DNA of 64,000 bases from Flavobacterium sp. IMCC34852 (GCF_030643905.1 NZ_CP121446.1:2356001-2420000), one strand, 5' to 3'; counted from the first letter of the stretch, positions 53,675 through 62,506 are shown. Notes: generated by a model not told the origin, from the sequence alone. Numbers and translations: made by a program.

Positions 53675-53784
53675 ACGAAAAGAAGGGTTGACTTAGGTGA
53701 TAAGCCTGTCAATAAGAAGTCCGCAAAAACTTTATCCCTCGTATGTAGCCCAGCACCGGAGCAAACGGTTCTGGGTTTTTTTTT
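53675..53784 (+). ncRNA. Candidate small RNA of about 110 nt
   Basis: A strong promoter is followed by about 80 bases without an ORF and then a strong terminator. The 5' part folds (TTGAC...AGG...CCT...GTCAA, about 53688-53712) and the 3' end is the terminator hairpin. It lies between the divergent ubiquitin-like operon and the XRE gene, and could regulate either. No known RNA family recognised. Confidence 0.5.
53749..53784 (+). terminator. Terminator of the small RNA
   Basis: CCCAGcACCG-gagcaaa-CGGTtCTGGG stem with one mismatch, then nine Ts. Confidence 0.88.
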
Positions 53785-53860
53785 ATTTTATTTTGTTATC
53801 ATTTTACATAGCTAATTTAGGGGTTAAGTAAATATTATGATGCAAATATACATAATCTAA

Positions 53861-53887
53861 TTTTATCAAACAAGTAGTTTGATAAAA
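53861..53887. promoter_or_regulatory. Operator palindrome upstream of the XRE gene
   Basis: TTTTATCAAAC-aagta-GTTTGATAAAA, 11-bp perfect arms with a 5-base spacer. A smaller related palindrome GATAT-aatta-ATATC (53915-53929) sits between the -33 and -7 boxes of the XRE gene. Likely binding sites of the XRE protein. Confidence 0.7.
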
Positions 53888-53912
53888 TTTTCTAAAAAAA
53901 ATTAACATAAGT

Positions 53913-53943
53913 TTTGATATAATTAATATCTTTAATAACTTTG
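53913..53943 (+). promoter_or_regulatory. Promoter of the XRE gene (TTG-N20-TAACTTTG)
   Basis: TTG 53913-53915, TAACTTTG 53936-53943, 14 bases before the ATG. The spacer contains the second palindrome, so repressor binding would block it. Confidence 0.65.
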
Positions 53944-53957
53944 TAAAAAATATAACC

Positions 53958-54320
53958 ATGGAAACTTTAGGCAAAACCTTGAAAAGTACGCGTGAAAACG
54001 TTTCCCTAACTCTTAAGGACGTTGAAAACGCAACCGGTATATCTAATGCTTATCTAAGTCAGTTAGAGAATGAAAAAATTAAAAAACCATCCGCTAGTAT
54101 ACTATATAAGTTAGCGAATGTTTATAAAATTGATCTAAACGTATTACTTCATGCAGCTGGTATTATTGAAAAGAGTGATGATAGCGAGCCACCGAAGCAA
54201 ACGCTTTTCGAAAGAGAAATAGCTTTTTACAAAGATAAACTTACTGATGAGGAAGCACAGGACGTTGTCGATTTCATTAAATTTTTAAGGTATAAGAAAG
54301 CAAATGATTCTACCCTCTAA
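53958..54320 (+). CDS. XRE-family HTH regulator
   Basis: 120 residues. The N-terminal lambda-repressor-type HTH is clear (LKSTRENVSLTLKDVENATGISNAYLSQLENEKIKKPSASILYKLANVY). The C-terminal 45 residues are helical and charged. Overlaps the ImmA/IrrE gene by 17 bases. In this pair the XRE protein represses and the peptidase relieves repression by cleaving it. Divergent from the ubiquitin-like operon. Confidence 0.92.
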   Translation: METLGKTLKSTRENVSLTLKDVENATGISNAYLSQLENEKIKKPSASILYKLANVYKIDLNVLLHAAGIIEKSDDSEPPKQTLFEREIAFYKDKLTDEEAQDVVDFIKFLRYKKANDSTL

Positions 54321-55185
54321 AAATGATATCGACAATATTTCATATGACATTTTAAAATCTTCAAAGTCACTTGATATTTTTCCAACTCCGATTGAAAAAA
54401 TTGTCCAGCATTCAGAACTCTACATTGCGGGCGGTATTGATTTAAAATCCTTAGAGAAAAAATATAAGAGTTCGCATTTCTCCGAAGCACTAAAATCTGG
54501 TTTGTCAAAAATTAGAGGTTTTTTGGATCGTCGTGAAAAGGTTATCTATCTTGATATGGATCAAATTGGTAGCAGGCAGAATTTTGTTACGCTGCATGAA
54601 ACTGGTCATAACGTACTTCCTTGGCAAAACAAAACCCTTGAATTTCTTGACGATGATGAAACATTAGATCCAGACACTCAAGAGGAATTTGAAATGGAAG
54701 CAAACTATTTTGCGTCTGTAACCCTTTTTCAAAATGACCGTTTTGATAATCATGCCAAAAGATTTGAGCTAGGAATGCCTTCTGTTGTACAATTATCAAA
54801 TCATTTCGGTGCTTCGGTGCATGCCACATTTAGAAGGTATGTGGAGAACACAAAATACAGATGTGCATTGCTAATACTTAAAAACTTGTCTGAGAAAGGG
54901 AAAGTAGCAAACGGTGATTTTCGAAATTCTTTTCATTCAGAGTCTTTTTTGAGCAATTTCGGTTCGCTAGAATGGCCAGAAAACTTTGGCTATAAATGGG
55001 AATTTATAAAGGACCATCTTTTTTTAAAAAAGAAATGGAAAGTAAATGGTTCAATTAATCTAAAGACCCTTAACGGGAATGTTGATTTTACCTACCACTA
55101 CTTTGGCAATTCATATAATTCTTTTGTTTTAATTTTTCCTAAAGGTGAAAACAAAGCTACAAAGACAAAAATTGTTTTGAAGTAG
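54304..55185 (+). CDS. ImmA/IrrE family metallo-endopeptidase
   Basis: 293 residues. Zinc motif VTLHETGHNVLPW (H98-E99-x2-H102) and the third ligand helix EEFEMEANYFASVTLF (E132) are intact. The C-terminal 100 residues are beta-rich, without a named domain, and may sense a signal. ImmA/IrrE peptidases cleave the paired XRE repressor on damage or phage cues. Confidence 0.88.
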   Translation: MILPSKNDIDNISYDILKSSKSLDIFPTPIEKIVQHSELYIAGGIDLKSLEKKYKSSHFSEALKSGLSKIRGFLDRREKVIYLDMDQIGSRQNFVTLHETGHNVLPWQNKTLEFLDDDETLDPDTQEEFEMEANYFASVTLFQNDRFDNHAKRFELGMPSVVQLSNHFGASVHATFRRYVENTKYRCALLILKNLSEKGKVANGDFRNSFHSESFLSNFGSLEWPENFGYKWEFIKDHLFLKKKWKVNGSINLKTLNGNVDFTYHYFGNSYNSFVLIFPKGENKATKTKIVLK

Positions 55186-55685
55186 TGTCTTCTGTTTCAA
55201 TAGTTGCCTCATAAGTGTACCTATTAAAACCAACCATTGTAAAACCCTATAAACATTAAAAAATTTTCAAGGGTTCCGGAGTGCTTTCCTCCTTCAAACA
55301 GTTAAATTTATTATAACCTTGATAGACGGTAACAAATGAATATGCAAAAAAAGATTTGAAATGATGATTCCAATTCCTTTAATATTTTGCTTTAATGTAT
55401 TATTTAACTCCAATCTACTAATGCTTGTTTCTTTTTATATCACTCTAATAGATTAACAATTTTAGGGGTTTTGACTAAAGTAGTAATTGTTTTCTACAAA
55501 CTGATGGGGCAAACATTTCGCATATGCAAATATTGCAGTTAGGCGGTAAATAATGTATTTAGCCGATTATAAAGATACTATTTATAAAGGTTTACACATA
55601 AAATTATATATTTATGTAACTGTATTGCAGCGTGTTATTTCATGTTTAGCATTCTAACTTTTGTCCAATTTTTAAATTACCTTGT
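55186..55685. other. Intergenic stretch without genes
   Basis: About 500 A/T-rich bases without a convincing frame. It holds a loose AACCCT/AGGGTT pairing at 55238-55275 and a GGCGGTAAATA-atg-TATTTAGCC hairpin at 55542-55564; neither has a clear role. Confidence 0.4.
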
Positions 55686-57404
55686 ATGAATTCCAACTCG
55701 TTAATAATGGAGAGTCTTGATAGACCTTTTTCTAAAAATGATAAAAGAAGCCTGCGAGATTTAGTAGCAACTGTAAAAGAATTTAAGGCTACTCATAGTA
55801 ATTTTTCAAATTTTTTATCTGCTAAACCAGGTTACAAGTATGTTGAGGGTGAGATTACTAATATACCTGCAATTCTGGTAACTGTTTCTGAAAAGGTAAT
55901 GATTAATAATTTGACTAAGAGTGAGAAGCTCCCTGATGAGTTTCAAGGTTATGACATAGAAGTAGTGGAAGCCTCTCCTAAAGAGAAAATACGCTTTCAG
56001 CCATATTATAATAAATCTTTGATTTCGGATTTTGCTTCCCAGTTGGAACCTTCTACATTAGAATCTTTGGTTTTAGAGAAAAGTGAACTTGAAGTTTTTA
56101 CATTAGAGGCCGATAGTAAAGTGATAGGATATAAACCACCGACAAACATAAAACTAGAAGAGGTTAATGCTGCAATGACTATATTATGCCATGTGAGTCC
56201 GGAAGGGGGATGGAAAACATTAAAGCCGTTTCTTGAAGGTGTGGAAAACCATTTACAAGTTGCAATCTATGATTTTACTGCTCCACATATAACGGGGACA
56301 ATACGTACATTGCTTGAAGATAATAAGAGTCTTAAACTAGTCTATGATGGAAAAAAAGCTTCTAAGCTGGGGAAAGGGACTAAAATTAATGATATCCATG
56401 AGCATGTAACGATTGAGGATTGGAAGTCTATACCAGATAATAAATTTGAAAATATGAAGGCATGGATTGGCAAAGCAGGAATTTGTAAATTGGCCTATCA
56501 CACGAAAGTTGCTGTTAGGGACAAAAAGAGCTTTTGGCTTTCAAGCGGTAACTGGCAGACATCGAACCAGCCAGCTCTTGACTTTACAGCAGACCCAAAT
56601 GAGACGGTAAATTATAACAGGGAGTGGCATTTGGTTGTGTCAAACGAAAAGCTCGCTACGATTTTTCATAAATTTATTGACTATGACTACAAAGAAAGCG
56701 GGAAGAAACCAGTCCCAAAAAAATTTAGGAGCACATTTTTGCCTGAGGTTTATACTGAGGTTGAGTTGTTTCAAGAGATAAAAGCTGATAATATAAGACT
56801 ATTTGAACCAAAGGAATTTTCGTTTGCTGAAGATAACCCATTGAAGGTTCAGCCTATTCTTACCCCGGATAATTATATAGAGCATGCAAAAGAACTAATC
56901 AAATCAGCAAAGCATTCTTTGTATTTTCAAAACCAATATATTACCAGAAAGGGTGAAAATATAACTGCTGCTTATGATGAACTTTTAGGATTGCTTCGTG
57001 ATGTTACTAAAAATCCTGCAATTGACTGTAAGATTCTTTTACGTACCCCATATTCTTCAGCTGACAGAATGGAAATGCTGAATGATTTGCAGGCAATAGG
57101 ATTTAGAATGGACTCCATTAAATTTATGCCAAACACACATACTAAAGGAATTATCGTGGACGGAGAACGCATCTTGCTTGGCAGTCACAATTGGTCAAAT
57201 TCGGGAGTTGAATTTAACAGGGATGCTAGTTTACTTATTTACAATGAGGATATAGCACAATATTATCAAGAAATTTTTGAACACGACTGGGAGAACAGGA
57301 TTGAAATAAAAAGAGCTAAATTATTTTCTTTGGATGAGACCAAATTGGAGTCATTTATTCCACGAAAAATGGTAAGAGTAGATTGGGACGAATATTTCAG
57401 TTAA
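55686..57404 (+). CDS. Phospholipase D-like protein with two HKD motifs
   Basis: 572 residues. After an unassigned N-terminal domain (1-165) two PLD half-sites follow: H272-T-K274 in YHTKVAVRDKKSFWLSSGNW and H485-T-K487 in HTKGIIVDGERILLGSHNWS, both with HxK and the Asp and (G)SxN. Such pairs form one active site that cleaves a phosphodiester, lipid or nucleic acid. No signal peptide. First gene of a five-gene operon with oxidoreductases; substrate unknown. Confidence 0.85.
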   Translation: MNSNSLIMESLDRPFSKNDKRSLRDLVATVKEFKATHSNFSNFLSAKPGYKYVEGEITNIPAILVTVSEKVMINNLTKSEKLPDEFQGYDIEVVEASPKEKIRFQPYYNKSLISDFASQLEPSTLESLVLEKSELEVFTLEADSKVIGYKPPTNIKLEEVNAAMTILCHVSPEGGWKTLKPFLEGVENHLQVAIYDFTAPHITGTIRTLLEDNKSLKLVYDGKKASKLGKGTKINDIHEHVTIEDWKSIPDNKFENMKAWIGKAGICKLAYHTKVAVRDKKSFWLSSGNWQTSNQPALDFTADPNETVNYNREWHLVVSNEKLATIFHKFIDYDYKESGKKPVPKKFRSTFLPEVYTEVELFQEIKADNIRLFEPKEFSFAEDNPLKVQPILTPDNYIEHAKELIKSAKHSLYFQNQYITRKGENITAAYDELLGLLRDVTKNPAIDCKILLRTPYSSADRMEMLNDLQAIGFRMDSIKFMPNTHTKGIIVDGERILLGSHNWSNSGVEFNRDASLLIYNEDIAQYYQEIFEHDWENRIEIKRAKLFSLDETKLESFIPRKMVRVDWDEYFS

Positions 57405-57467
57405 AATACAGCGAAGAAAAATCAAGGCAGGTTTCTGTAATGCTAAAATCTAATTACTTAATTACTT

Positions 57468-57884
57468 ATGGAAGAAAACACTAAAATAGAATTGTTTCTA
57501 AAATTGTCTTTCTGGCTTACAGATTATCCAAATTTGCCAAAAACCATTGGTGAAGATTATATAAAAAGACTAATGGATGCAAATGGCTATAAAGATAATT
57601 TAGAGCAGCTATTGGAAATCGTACAAGAAAGTAGAGACGGCAATAAGTTTTTAGAGAAACTATCAGGTGATCAGAAGAATTATTGCAAGGGGATTGCTTT
57701 TTTATGGTATACATCGGAACTTATAAATGCGCAAACGCTTTCGGGATCTGTGCTTAGCGAAAACAGAATAGGAGGAACTGTAGAGCAATACTATAGTGGA
57801 TTGATATGGAAAGTAATAAGGGCACATCCGCCAGGATTAAGTGGTGGTTACTATGGCTATTGGAAATATGAACCTGAAAATTAA
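57468..57884 (+). CDS. Sugar-dehydrogenase small-subunit-like protein (FAD-SLDH type)
   Basis: 138 residues, starting MEENTKIELFLKLSFWLTDYP and ending with a WKVIRAHPPGLSGGYYGYWKYEP stretch typical of the small subunit of membrane FAD sugar dehydrogenases. Normally this subunit is exported by a Tat signal and helps the GMC subunit; here no signal is present. Four bases before the GMC gene, so it is likely its partner. Confidence 0.65.
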   Translation: MEENTKIELFLKLSFWLTDYPNLPKTIGEDYIKRLMDANGYKDNLEQLLEIVQESRDGNKFLEKLSGDQKNYCKGIAFLWYTSELINAQTLSGSVLSENRIGGTVEQYYSGLIWKVIRAHPPGLSGGYYGYWKYEPEN

Positions 57885-57888
57885 TGAT

Positions 57889-59535
57889 ATGGAGCAGGAT
57901 GATTTTGATGTTGTAATTATAGGTGCAGGTATTTGTGGTGCCATCACCGCTTACAAGCTTGCTGAAGAAAATCATAAAGTCTTATTGTTGGAGGCAGGAA
58001 CGGGCCAAACCGACCGCATCGCTTTTGCAGGTAATTATGCTACGGCAGTAAAAAAGCATCCCGGATCACCTTATGCAACTGCGGGTCCCGGGTATATAAG
58101 TGGTCCAGATAATGACAACAAATATTATATTCACGAAACAAACTCTGATAAATTTAAGAGTACCTTTTTAAGAATTAAAGGAGGAACTACATGGCATTTC
58201 CTTGGGAATGTCCCTCGTTTTTTACCATCTGATTTTAGATTAAATGAATTGTATAAAGTTGGTGATGATTGGCCATTGACGTATGATGATATCGAGGAAG
58301 ACTATTGTACCGCAGAAATGGAAATAGGTGTTGCTGGGGATCATAAAGAATGGAATGATTATATGGGTGCTCATCGATCAAAGAAATATCCAATGGAGAA
58401 AATTTGGCAGGCCTATGGTGATTCTGTTTTTATTGAAAAAGTGAACGGACAATTTGTACTTGAAAAGGAAATCAAAATTATGGGGACACCACAAGCCCGG
58501 AATGCAACAGCTTATAACGGCAGGCCAGCATGCGCTGGTAATTCTACCTGTGTGCCGATTTGCCCTATACAGGCTAAGTATGATGCGACGGTCCATATAA
58601 AGAAGGCGATTGAAAAAGGTACAGCTTTGAAAACAGATTGTGTTGTAAAAAAACTTATCAAAGATGATAATGGCCAGATTACAGAAATTGTTTACTTAGA
58701 CCGTACTACCAAAAAAAATGTGAAAATTGATACGACAGGTAAGATTGTTGTATTGGCAGCACATGCCATTGAAACGCCAAGATTATTGTTGCATTCCGGT
58801 TTAGCCACAAAAAGTAATCAAGTAGGTAAAAACCTTATGGACCACTTGCAGGGTTATTGTGTTGCAATAAGTAAAAATCCTGTTTACCCTTTCAGAGGGC
58901 CAATAACAACATCGGGTATCGATGTGTTTAGAGATGGAGGTTATCGGAATGAATTTGGAGCATTTAGACTCTCGATAGGCAATGATGGCTGGGGGAGAAT
59001 AGAATCACCATTTAATACGCTGTGGGACAATCTGAACTCAGGTTTTTTTGGAAGAGAATTGGCAGACAGGGTTTCAAATCGCGTTATATGTATGACAAGA
59101 ATTAGTTTTTCGACCGAGATGCTTCCTAAGAAAGATAACTCAGTAACACTTAGTGCAACTGAAATGGATGAAATAGGGATACCAAAGCCTGTCATTAATT
59201 TTAAGTTTGAAGACTATAACAAAAAAGCAATGAAATATGCTTTTGAAGTTTGTAAAAGGATTTTTGAATTGGCTGATTGTAAAGTTGATGAAGAAAAGTC
59301 ACAGGTTACGTCCTATTCCGGTGCAGGGCACATTATGGGAACTACCAAAATGGGGACAGACGAAGAAAATTCGGTTGTAGATTCTTTTGGATGCTGCCAT
59401 GAACATCGAAACCTTTATATAGTGGGACCAAGTGTTTTTGTAACGAGTGGCACAGCGAATCCAACTCTTACAGCCGCAGCTTTATCAATAAGAACGGCTA
59501 GAAAAATTAATGAACAATTAAGAGCACAGAAATGA
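57889..59535 (+). CDS. GMC-family FAD oxidoreductase
   Basis: 548 residues from ATG 57889; upstream in-frame GTG/ATG codons at 57841-57868 lie inside the preceding gene and were not used. FAD motif DVVIIGAGICGAITAYKLAEENHKVLLLEAG and the C-terminal GMC block HIMGTTKMG and SGTANPTLTAAALSIRTARKI are intact. CAGNSTCVPICPIQAKYD in the middle has three cysteines, as in sugar dehydrogenase-type members. Oxidises an alcohol or sugar to a ketone or aldehyde. Overlaps the next gene by four bases. Confidence 0.88.
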   Translation: MEQDDFDVVIIGAGICGAITAYKLAEENHKVLLLEAGTGQTDRIAFAGNYATAVKKHPGSPYATAGPGYISGPDNDNKYYIHETNSDKFKSTFLRIKGGTTWHFLGNVPRFLPSDFRLNELYKVGDDWPLTYDDIEEDYCTAEMEIGVAGDHKEWNDYMGAHRSKKYPMEKIWQAYGDSVFIEKVNGQFVLEKEIKIMGTPQARNATAYNGRPACAGNSTCVPICPIQAKYDATVHIKKAIEKGTALKTDCVVKKLIKDDNGQITEIVYLDRTTKKNVKIDTTGKIVVLAAHAIETPRLLLHSGLATKSNQVGKNLMDHLQGYCVAISKNPVYPFRGPITTSGIDVFRDGGYRNEFGAFRLSIGNDGWGRIESPFNTLWDNLNSGFFGRELADRVSNRVICMTRISFSTEMLPKKDNSVTLSATEMDEIGIPKPVINFKFEDYNKKAMKYAFEVCKRIFELADCKVDEEKSQVTSYSGAGHIMGTTKMGTDEENSVVDSFGCCHEHRNLYIVGPSVFVTSGTANPTLTAAALSIRTARKINEQLRAQK

Positions 59536-60758
59536 TAAACCAAAAATATAAAACGGTTGTTGAGGACAGGTCAGATTTATTGACACTTTTAACTGAAGCC
59601 TGTGAGCTGGAACATGGTTTAGCCTGTAGCTATCTTTACTCTGCATTTTCACTAAAACAGGAGTTAAGTGAAGGAGGTATGGACTGGCAGCAGTTGCATT
59701 TGGTTCGCAAATGGGCAGCACAAATTTATCTTGTTGCATCGCAAGAAATGTTTCATTTGTCTCAGGCCTGGAATTTACTATCGGCCATTGGTGGTAGCCC
59801 TTATTATCTACGTCCTAATTTTCCACAAAATAACAAGTATTACCCAATTAGTGTTTCATTAGCACTGCAACCTTTTTCGGAAACGAGCCTCAAAAGATTT
59901 ATGATGTATGAATTACCACAGGATATGGCGGAAGATAATGTTGTTTATTTGCAAAAGTCTTTTGAAAGTATTCCATTTGATTATAAAACTGTTGGTGGTC
60001 TTTATAAAATGATTGCTGATGGTATAGATATGCTATCAAAAAAAGAGTCTGCGCTTTTTATTGGTGATGAAAAATTGCAATTAGGCCAAGAAGAAATAGA
60101 TTTTCCTGAGATAATAAAAGTAACAAATAATGAAACAGCTCAAGAAGCCATAAGAAGAATCATGGAGCAAGGCGAAGGATTGTCTAATCTTCATGAAAAT
60201 TGTCACTATGCTATTTTTGGTGATATGCTAAATGAATTTCAATTAGAAAAGCAAAAGCTAGGTTTCGAACCGGTGCGAAACTGCATTCAAAACCCTTCAG
60301 TTTATCCTAGAGGTGATCAACAATCGGAAGAAAGTCTACCTATTACAGATTCTTTCTCTTTAGAAGTTGCAGATTTATTTGATGACACTTATAATCTAAT
60401 GTTACGTTGCCTGCAATTTATTTTTGGGTCTGTATCTATAGATGTAGTCGATAAAAAAAGATTGGCAAAATTTTCTATAGGAATGATGCCGATGATTATT
60501 AAACCACTTGGAGATATTTTAATGCAATTACCTGCAGGGATTGAATATCCCGGTAAAACGGCGGGGCCTGCATTTACAATGTCACGTCATGTTGTGCTCC
60601 CGGACTCTTTTGATGTTGCCATGGTCCTTATTTCAGAGTGTTTTAACGGGCTAGATAAAAGATGTGAATCATTAAGCGAGGATGTGTCGAATTTTGCTCT
60701 TTCTGCTGTATCCCAAAATTTTAAACGACTAAATAGTTATCTCTATGAAAACAATTAA
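59532..60758 (+). CDS. VioB-type ferritin-like domain protein
   Basis: 408 residues. N-terminal 230 residues match the ferritin-like domain of iminophenyl-pyruvate dimer synthase: LLTEACELEHGLACSYLYSAFSLK, then AAQIYLVASQEMFHLSQAWNLLSAIGGSP and LRPNFPQNNKYYP, with Glu/His ligands E26, H29, E77, H80 of a di-iron type. The C-terminal part is helical without a name. Members couple or oxidise small molecules. Overlaps the next gene by 14 bases. Confidence 0.8.
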   Translation: MINQKYKTVVEDRSDLLTLLTEACELEHGLACSYLYSAFSLKQELSEGGMDWQQLHLVRKWAAQIYLVASQEMFHLSQAWNLLSAIGGSPYYLRPNFPQNNKYYPISVSLALQPFSETSLKRFMMYELPQDMAEDNVVYLQKSFESIPFDYKTVGGLYKMIADGIDMLSKKESALFIGDEKLQLGQEEIDFPEIIKVTNNETAQEAIRRIMEQGEGLSNLHENCHYAIFGDMLNEFQLEKQKLGFEPVRNCIQNPSVYPRGDQQSEESLPITDSFSLEVADLFDDTYNLMLRCLQFIFGSVSIDVVDKKRLAKFSIGMMPMIIKPLGDILMQLPAGIEYPGKTAGPAFTMSRHVVLPDSFDVAMVLISECFNGLDKRCESLSEDVSNFALSAVSQNFKRLNSYLYENN

Positions 60759-61602
60759 TCTTTCCTATTATCCTGATATTACCCAGTACCGTTCTCAGGA
60801 GGAAATACGTGCAGCCGTTATTGTCTTTTCAGATTTATTAGCAGAAGATTACAGCAAACGAATTGGAGAAGAAATTAAAATAAATGTGATGCCTGTAATG
60901 GACGTAAAAACCCAGACTAATTATATGGCGGATTCTCAAAATGAGTGCGCTATTGCGTTGATGAAACCTGTATCATATATTTTGGCTCAAAAGAAAAATC
61001 AAAATTTAGATGTGGGCGCTGTTGCCTGGCGTCAAATTGCAGGCGTGGAATCTGACACCTATTTAGGTCAGTTATTTGCACATGTTGGCTCGGGAATAAC
61101 TAAAATAAGCGACATTACAAAAAATCACAGAATAGCTTATGGTGATTCTTTCAGCACTTCCAATTTTTTGATACCAGCTATGGATTTATATAAAAATGGA
61201 GTCCATCCATTTACAGGATTCAGAATGGCTAAGTTTTTTGGAGGCCATGACGGAAGTACAAAGGCAGTTTATTATTTAGATGCAGATATAGGAGCCGGCC
61301 ATGATGGTGCCATTGACTTATTATCAATGGAAAAGGGTTTCGAAGATGCAAAAGATAAATTGAAAACTGTAAGCAAGGTTGATATTTACAGTGATCCCGT
61401 TGCTGTAAATAGAAAATTTATACCAGAGGTTAATGGGCTAACAGCTTCATTGGTTGCAATATCGAGTAATCCTGTTGTAACAAAAGCACTACAAGATTTT
61501 TGGGGGAATGTAACCCGACTTGGGGAAGCAGATGCAAAAAGATATGGACTGATTAATGATGCTCTTGATTTACTTAATCTAACGGACAAGGATATTTTAT
61601 AA
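60745..61602 (+). CDS. PhnD-like phosphate/phosphonate-binding protein without signal peptide
   Basis: 285 residues of the PhnD/periplasmic binding protein type II family. Visible marks: ECAIALMKPVSYILAQ, HRIAYGDSFSTSNFLIPAMDLYKNG and a GGHDGSTKAVYYLDADIGAGHDG block. It starts MKTINLSYYPDITQYR with no signal peptide or lipobox and no ABC permease is nearby, so it is probably cytoplasmic and not a transporter part. It may bind a product or cofactor of the operon. Last gene of the five. Confidence 0.75.
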   Translation: MKTINLSYYPDITQYRSQEEIRAAVIVFSDLLAEDYSKRIGEEIKINVMPVMDVKTQTNYMADSQNECAIALMKPVSYILAQKKNQNLDVGAVAWRQIAGVESDTYLGQLFAHVGSGITKISDITKNHRIAYGDSFSTSNFLIPAMDLYKNGVHPFTGFRMAKFFGGHDGSTKAVYYLDADIGAGHDGAIDLLSMEKGFEDAKDKLKTVSKVDIYSDPVAVNRKFIPEVNGLTASLVAISSNPVVTKALQDFWGNVTRLGEADAKRYGLINDALDLLNLTDKDIL

Positions 61603-61704
61603 ACAGAAGTTTGGTTGGTTTTCCCATCCAATTGTCATTATACCAGTAACGAAAAACCTTTTTAAGAGTACTTTTTTTTATTCACTGCCATAAATAGCAA
61701 TTGA

Positions 61705-61862
61705 TTAATGATGCTCAATTTTCAGAACCTTAAAGCCGGTAGGATTACCTTCCATAACTTCTTCAATAACCAATATATCATCGCTGGCATTATTAACAAT
61801 ATCCTTTGCATCATAAATGAAAACAACTTTGTATACTAAAAGTAAGTTGCTTTTTGTTTTTG
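61705..61862 (-). pseudogene. Gene remnant (frame without start)
   Basis: A minus-strand frame of about 52 codons, without usable start, reads SNLLLVYKVVFIYDAKD, then VIEEVMEGNPTGFKVLKIEHH and stop. It looks like the C-terminus of a lost gene. Family unknown. Confidence 0.35.
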
Positions 61863-61886
61863 CTTAAATTTACAAGTCATTTACAC

Positions 61887-61970
61887 TCAAAATGTTCTTG
61901 GATGACCATCGCGGGCATTTAACACCTGACGCAATGTCTTATTATTCATTACAAACTGAATAACCTGTTA
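61887..61970 (-). pseudogene. Gene remnant
   Basis: A minus-strand frame reads VIQFVMNNKTLRQVLNARD, then GHPRTF and stop, preceded at once by another stop. A gene tail without body. Confidence 0.35.
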
Positions 61971-62024
61971 ATTTGATGTAAAATTTGATTTTTTAAATGT
62001 TACAACATTTAACTTTTAATTTTC

Positions 62025-62400
62025 TTAGTGACATAATTTTTTTGAACTTAGAGTTTTATTGAAGCCAGCACAATATTTAATTAAATCATAAATATCCTTT
62101 TCAAGTATCGATTTTTTTTTCTTCTAATTTTTCCAAGATTGCTTTGTTCTCTTCAAAAAAGTTGGACGACTCTTCAAACTTTCTTTTTTTTGCATTTTTT
62201 TAGATTTATTATATGTTGGTAAAAAGTCATACCCATTGTGGATCTATAAATATTCTCATTACAAATGTCTATTTGTCTATTGACTTTAATAATTTGAGTT
62301 TGCAATTCTTTTAATCATAGGCTATCTCTTAGCTTAATTACATTCTCCTTTTGGACGATAACACTTATTAAAAAAAAACTTTTATTGTGTAAACCAATGA
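62025..62400 (-). pseudogene. Decayed coiled-coil gene
   Basis: Minus-strand frames join with one stop and two frameshifts at poly-A runs: SVIVQKENVIKLRDSL, stop, LKELQTQIIKVNRQIDICNE, MGMTFYQHIINLKKC, shift, KFEESSNFFEENKAILEKLE, shift, ILEKDIYDLIKYCAGFNKT. About 120 residues of helical, charged protein. Family unknown. Confidence 0.45.
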
Positions 62401-62475
62401 TATATAAAAATTAAGTTTGATGTTAAGGTTTTAAATTTATTTTGAAAAAAATATTCAGTAACTGTAAGTTTTTAT

Positions 62476-62483
62476 TACATTTG
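62476..62483 (+). promoter_or_regulatory. Probable -7 box (TACATTTG)
   Basis: TAnnTTTG match 24 bases before the ATG of the FISUMP lipoprotein gene. Confidence 0.5.
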
Positions 62484-62506
62484 CTTTTATTGAAAAAAAT
62501 CAAATT

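Noticed and set aside
53685..53715. Short peptide in the candidate small RNA
   Set aside because: No ATG-initiated frame of useful length lies between promoter and terminator.
55238..55275. Terminator or att-like copy of the tRNA-Ser downstream region
   Set aside because: AACCCT and AGGGTT pair over a long loop without a T-run, and the similarity with 41764-41798 is limited to the short ACCCT core.
55538..55564. attC core (GTTAGGC) upstream of the PLD operon
   Set aside because: The heptamer fits GTTRRRY and a small hairpin follows, but no inverse core or paired end was found.
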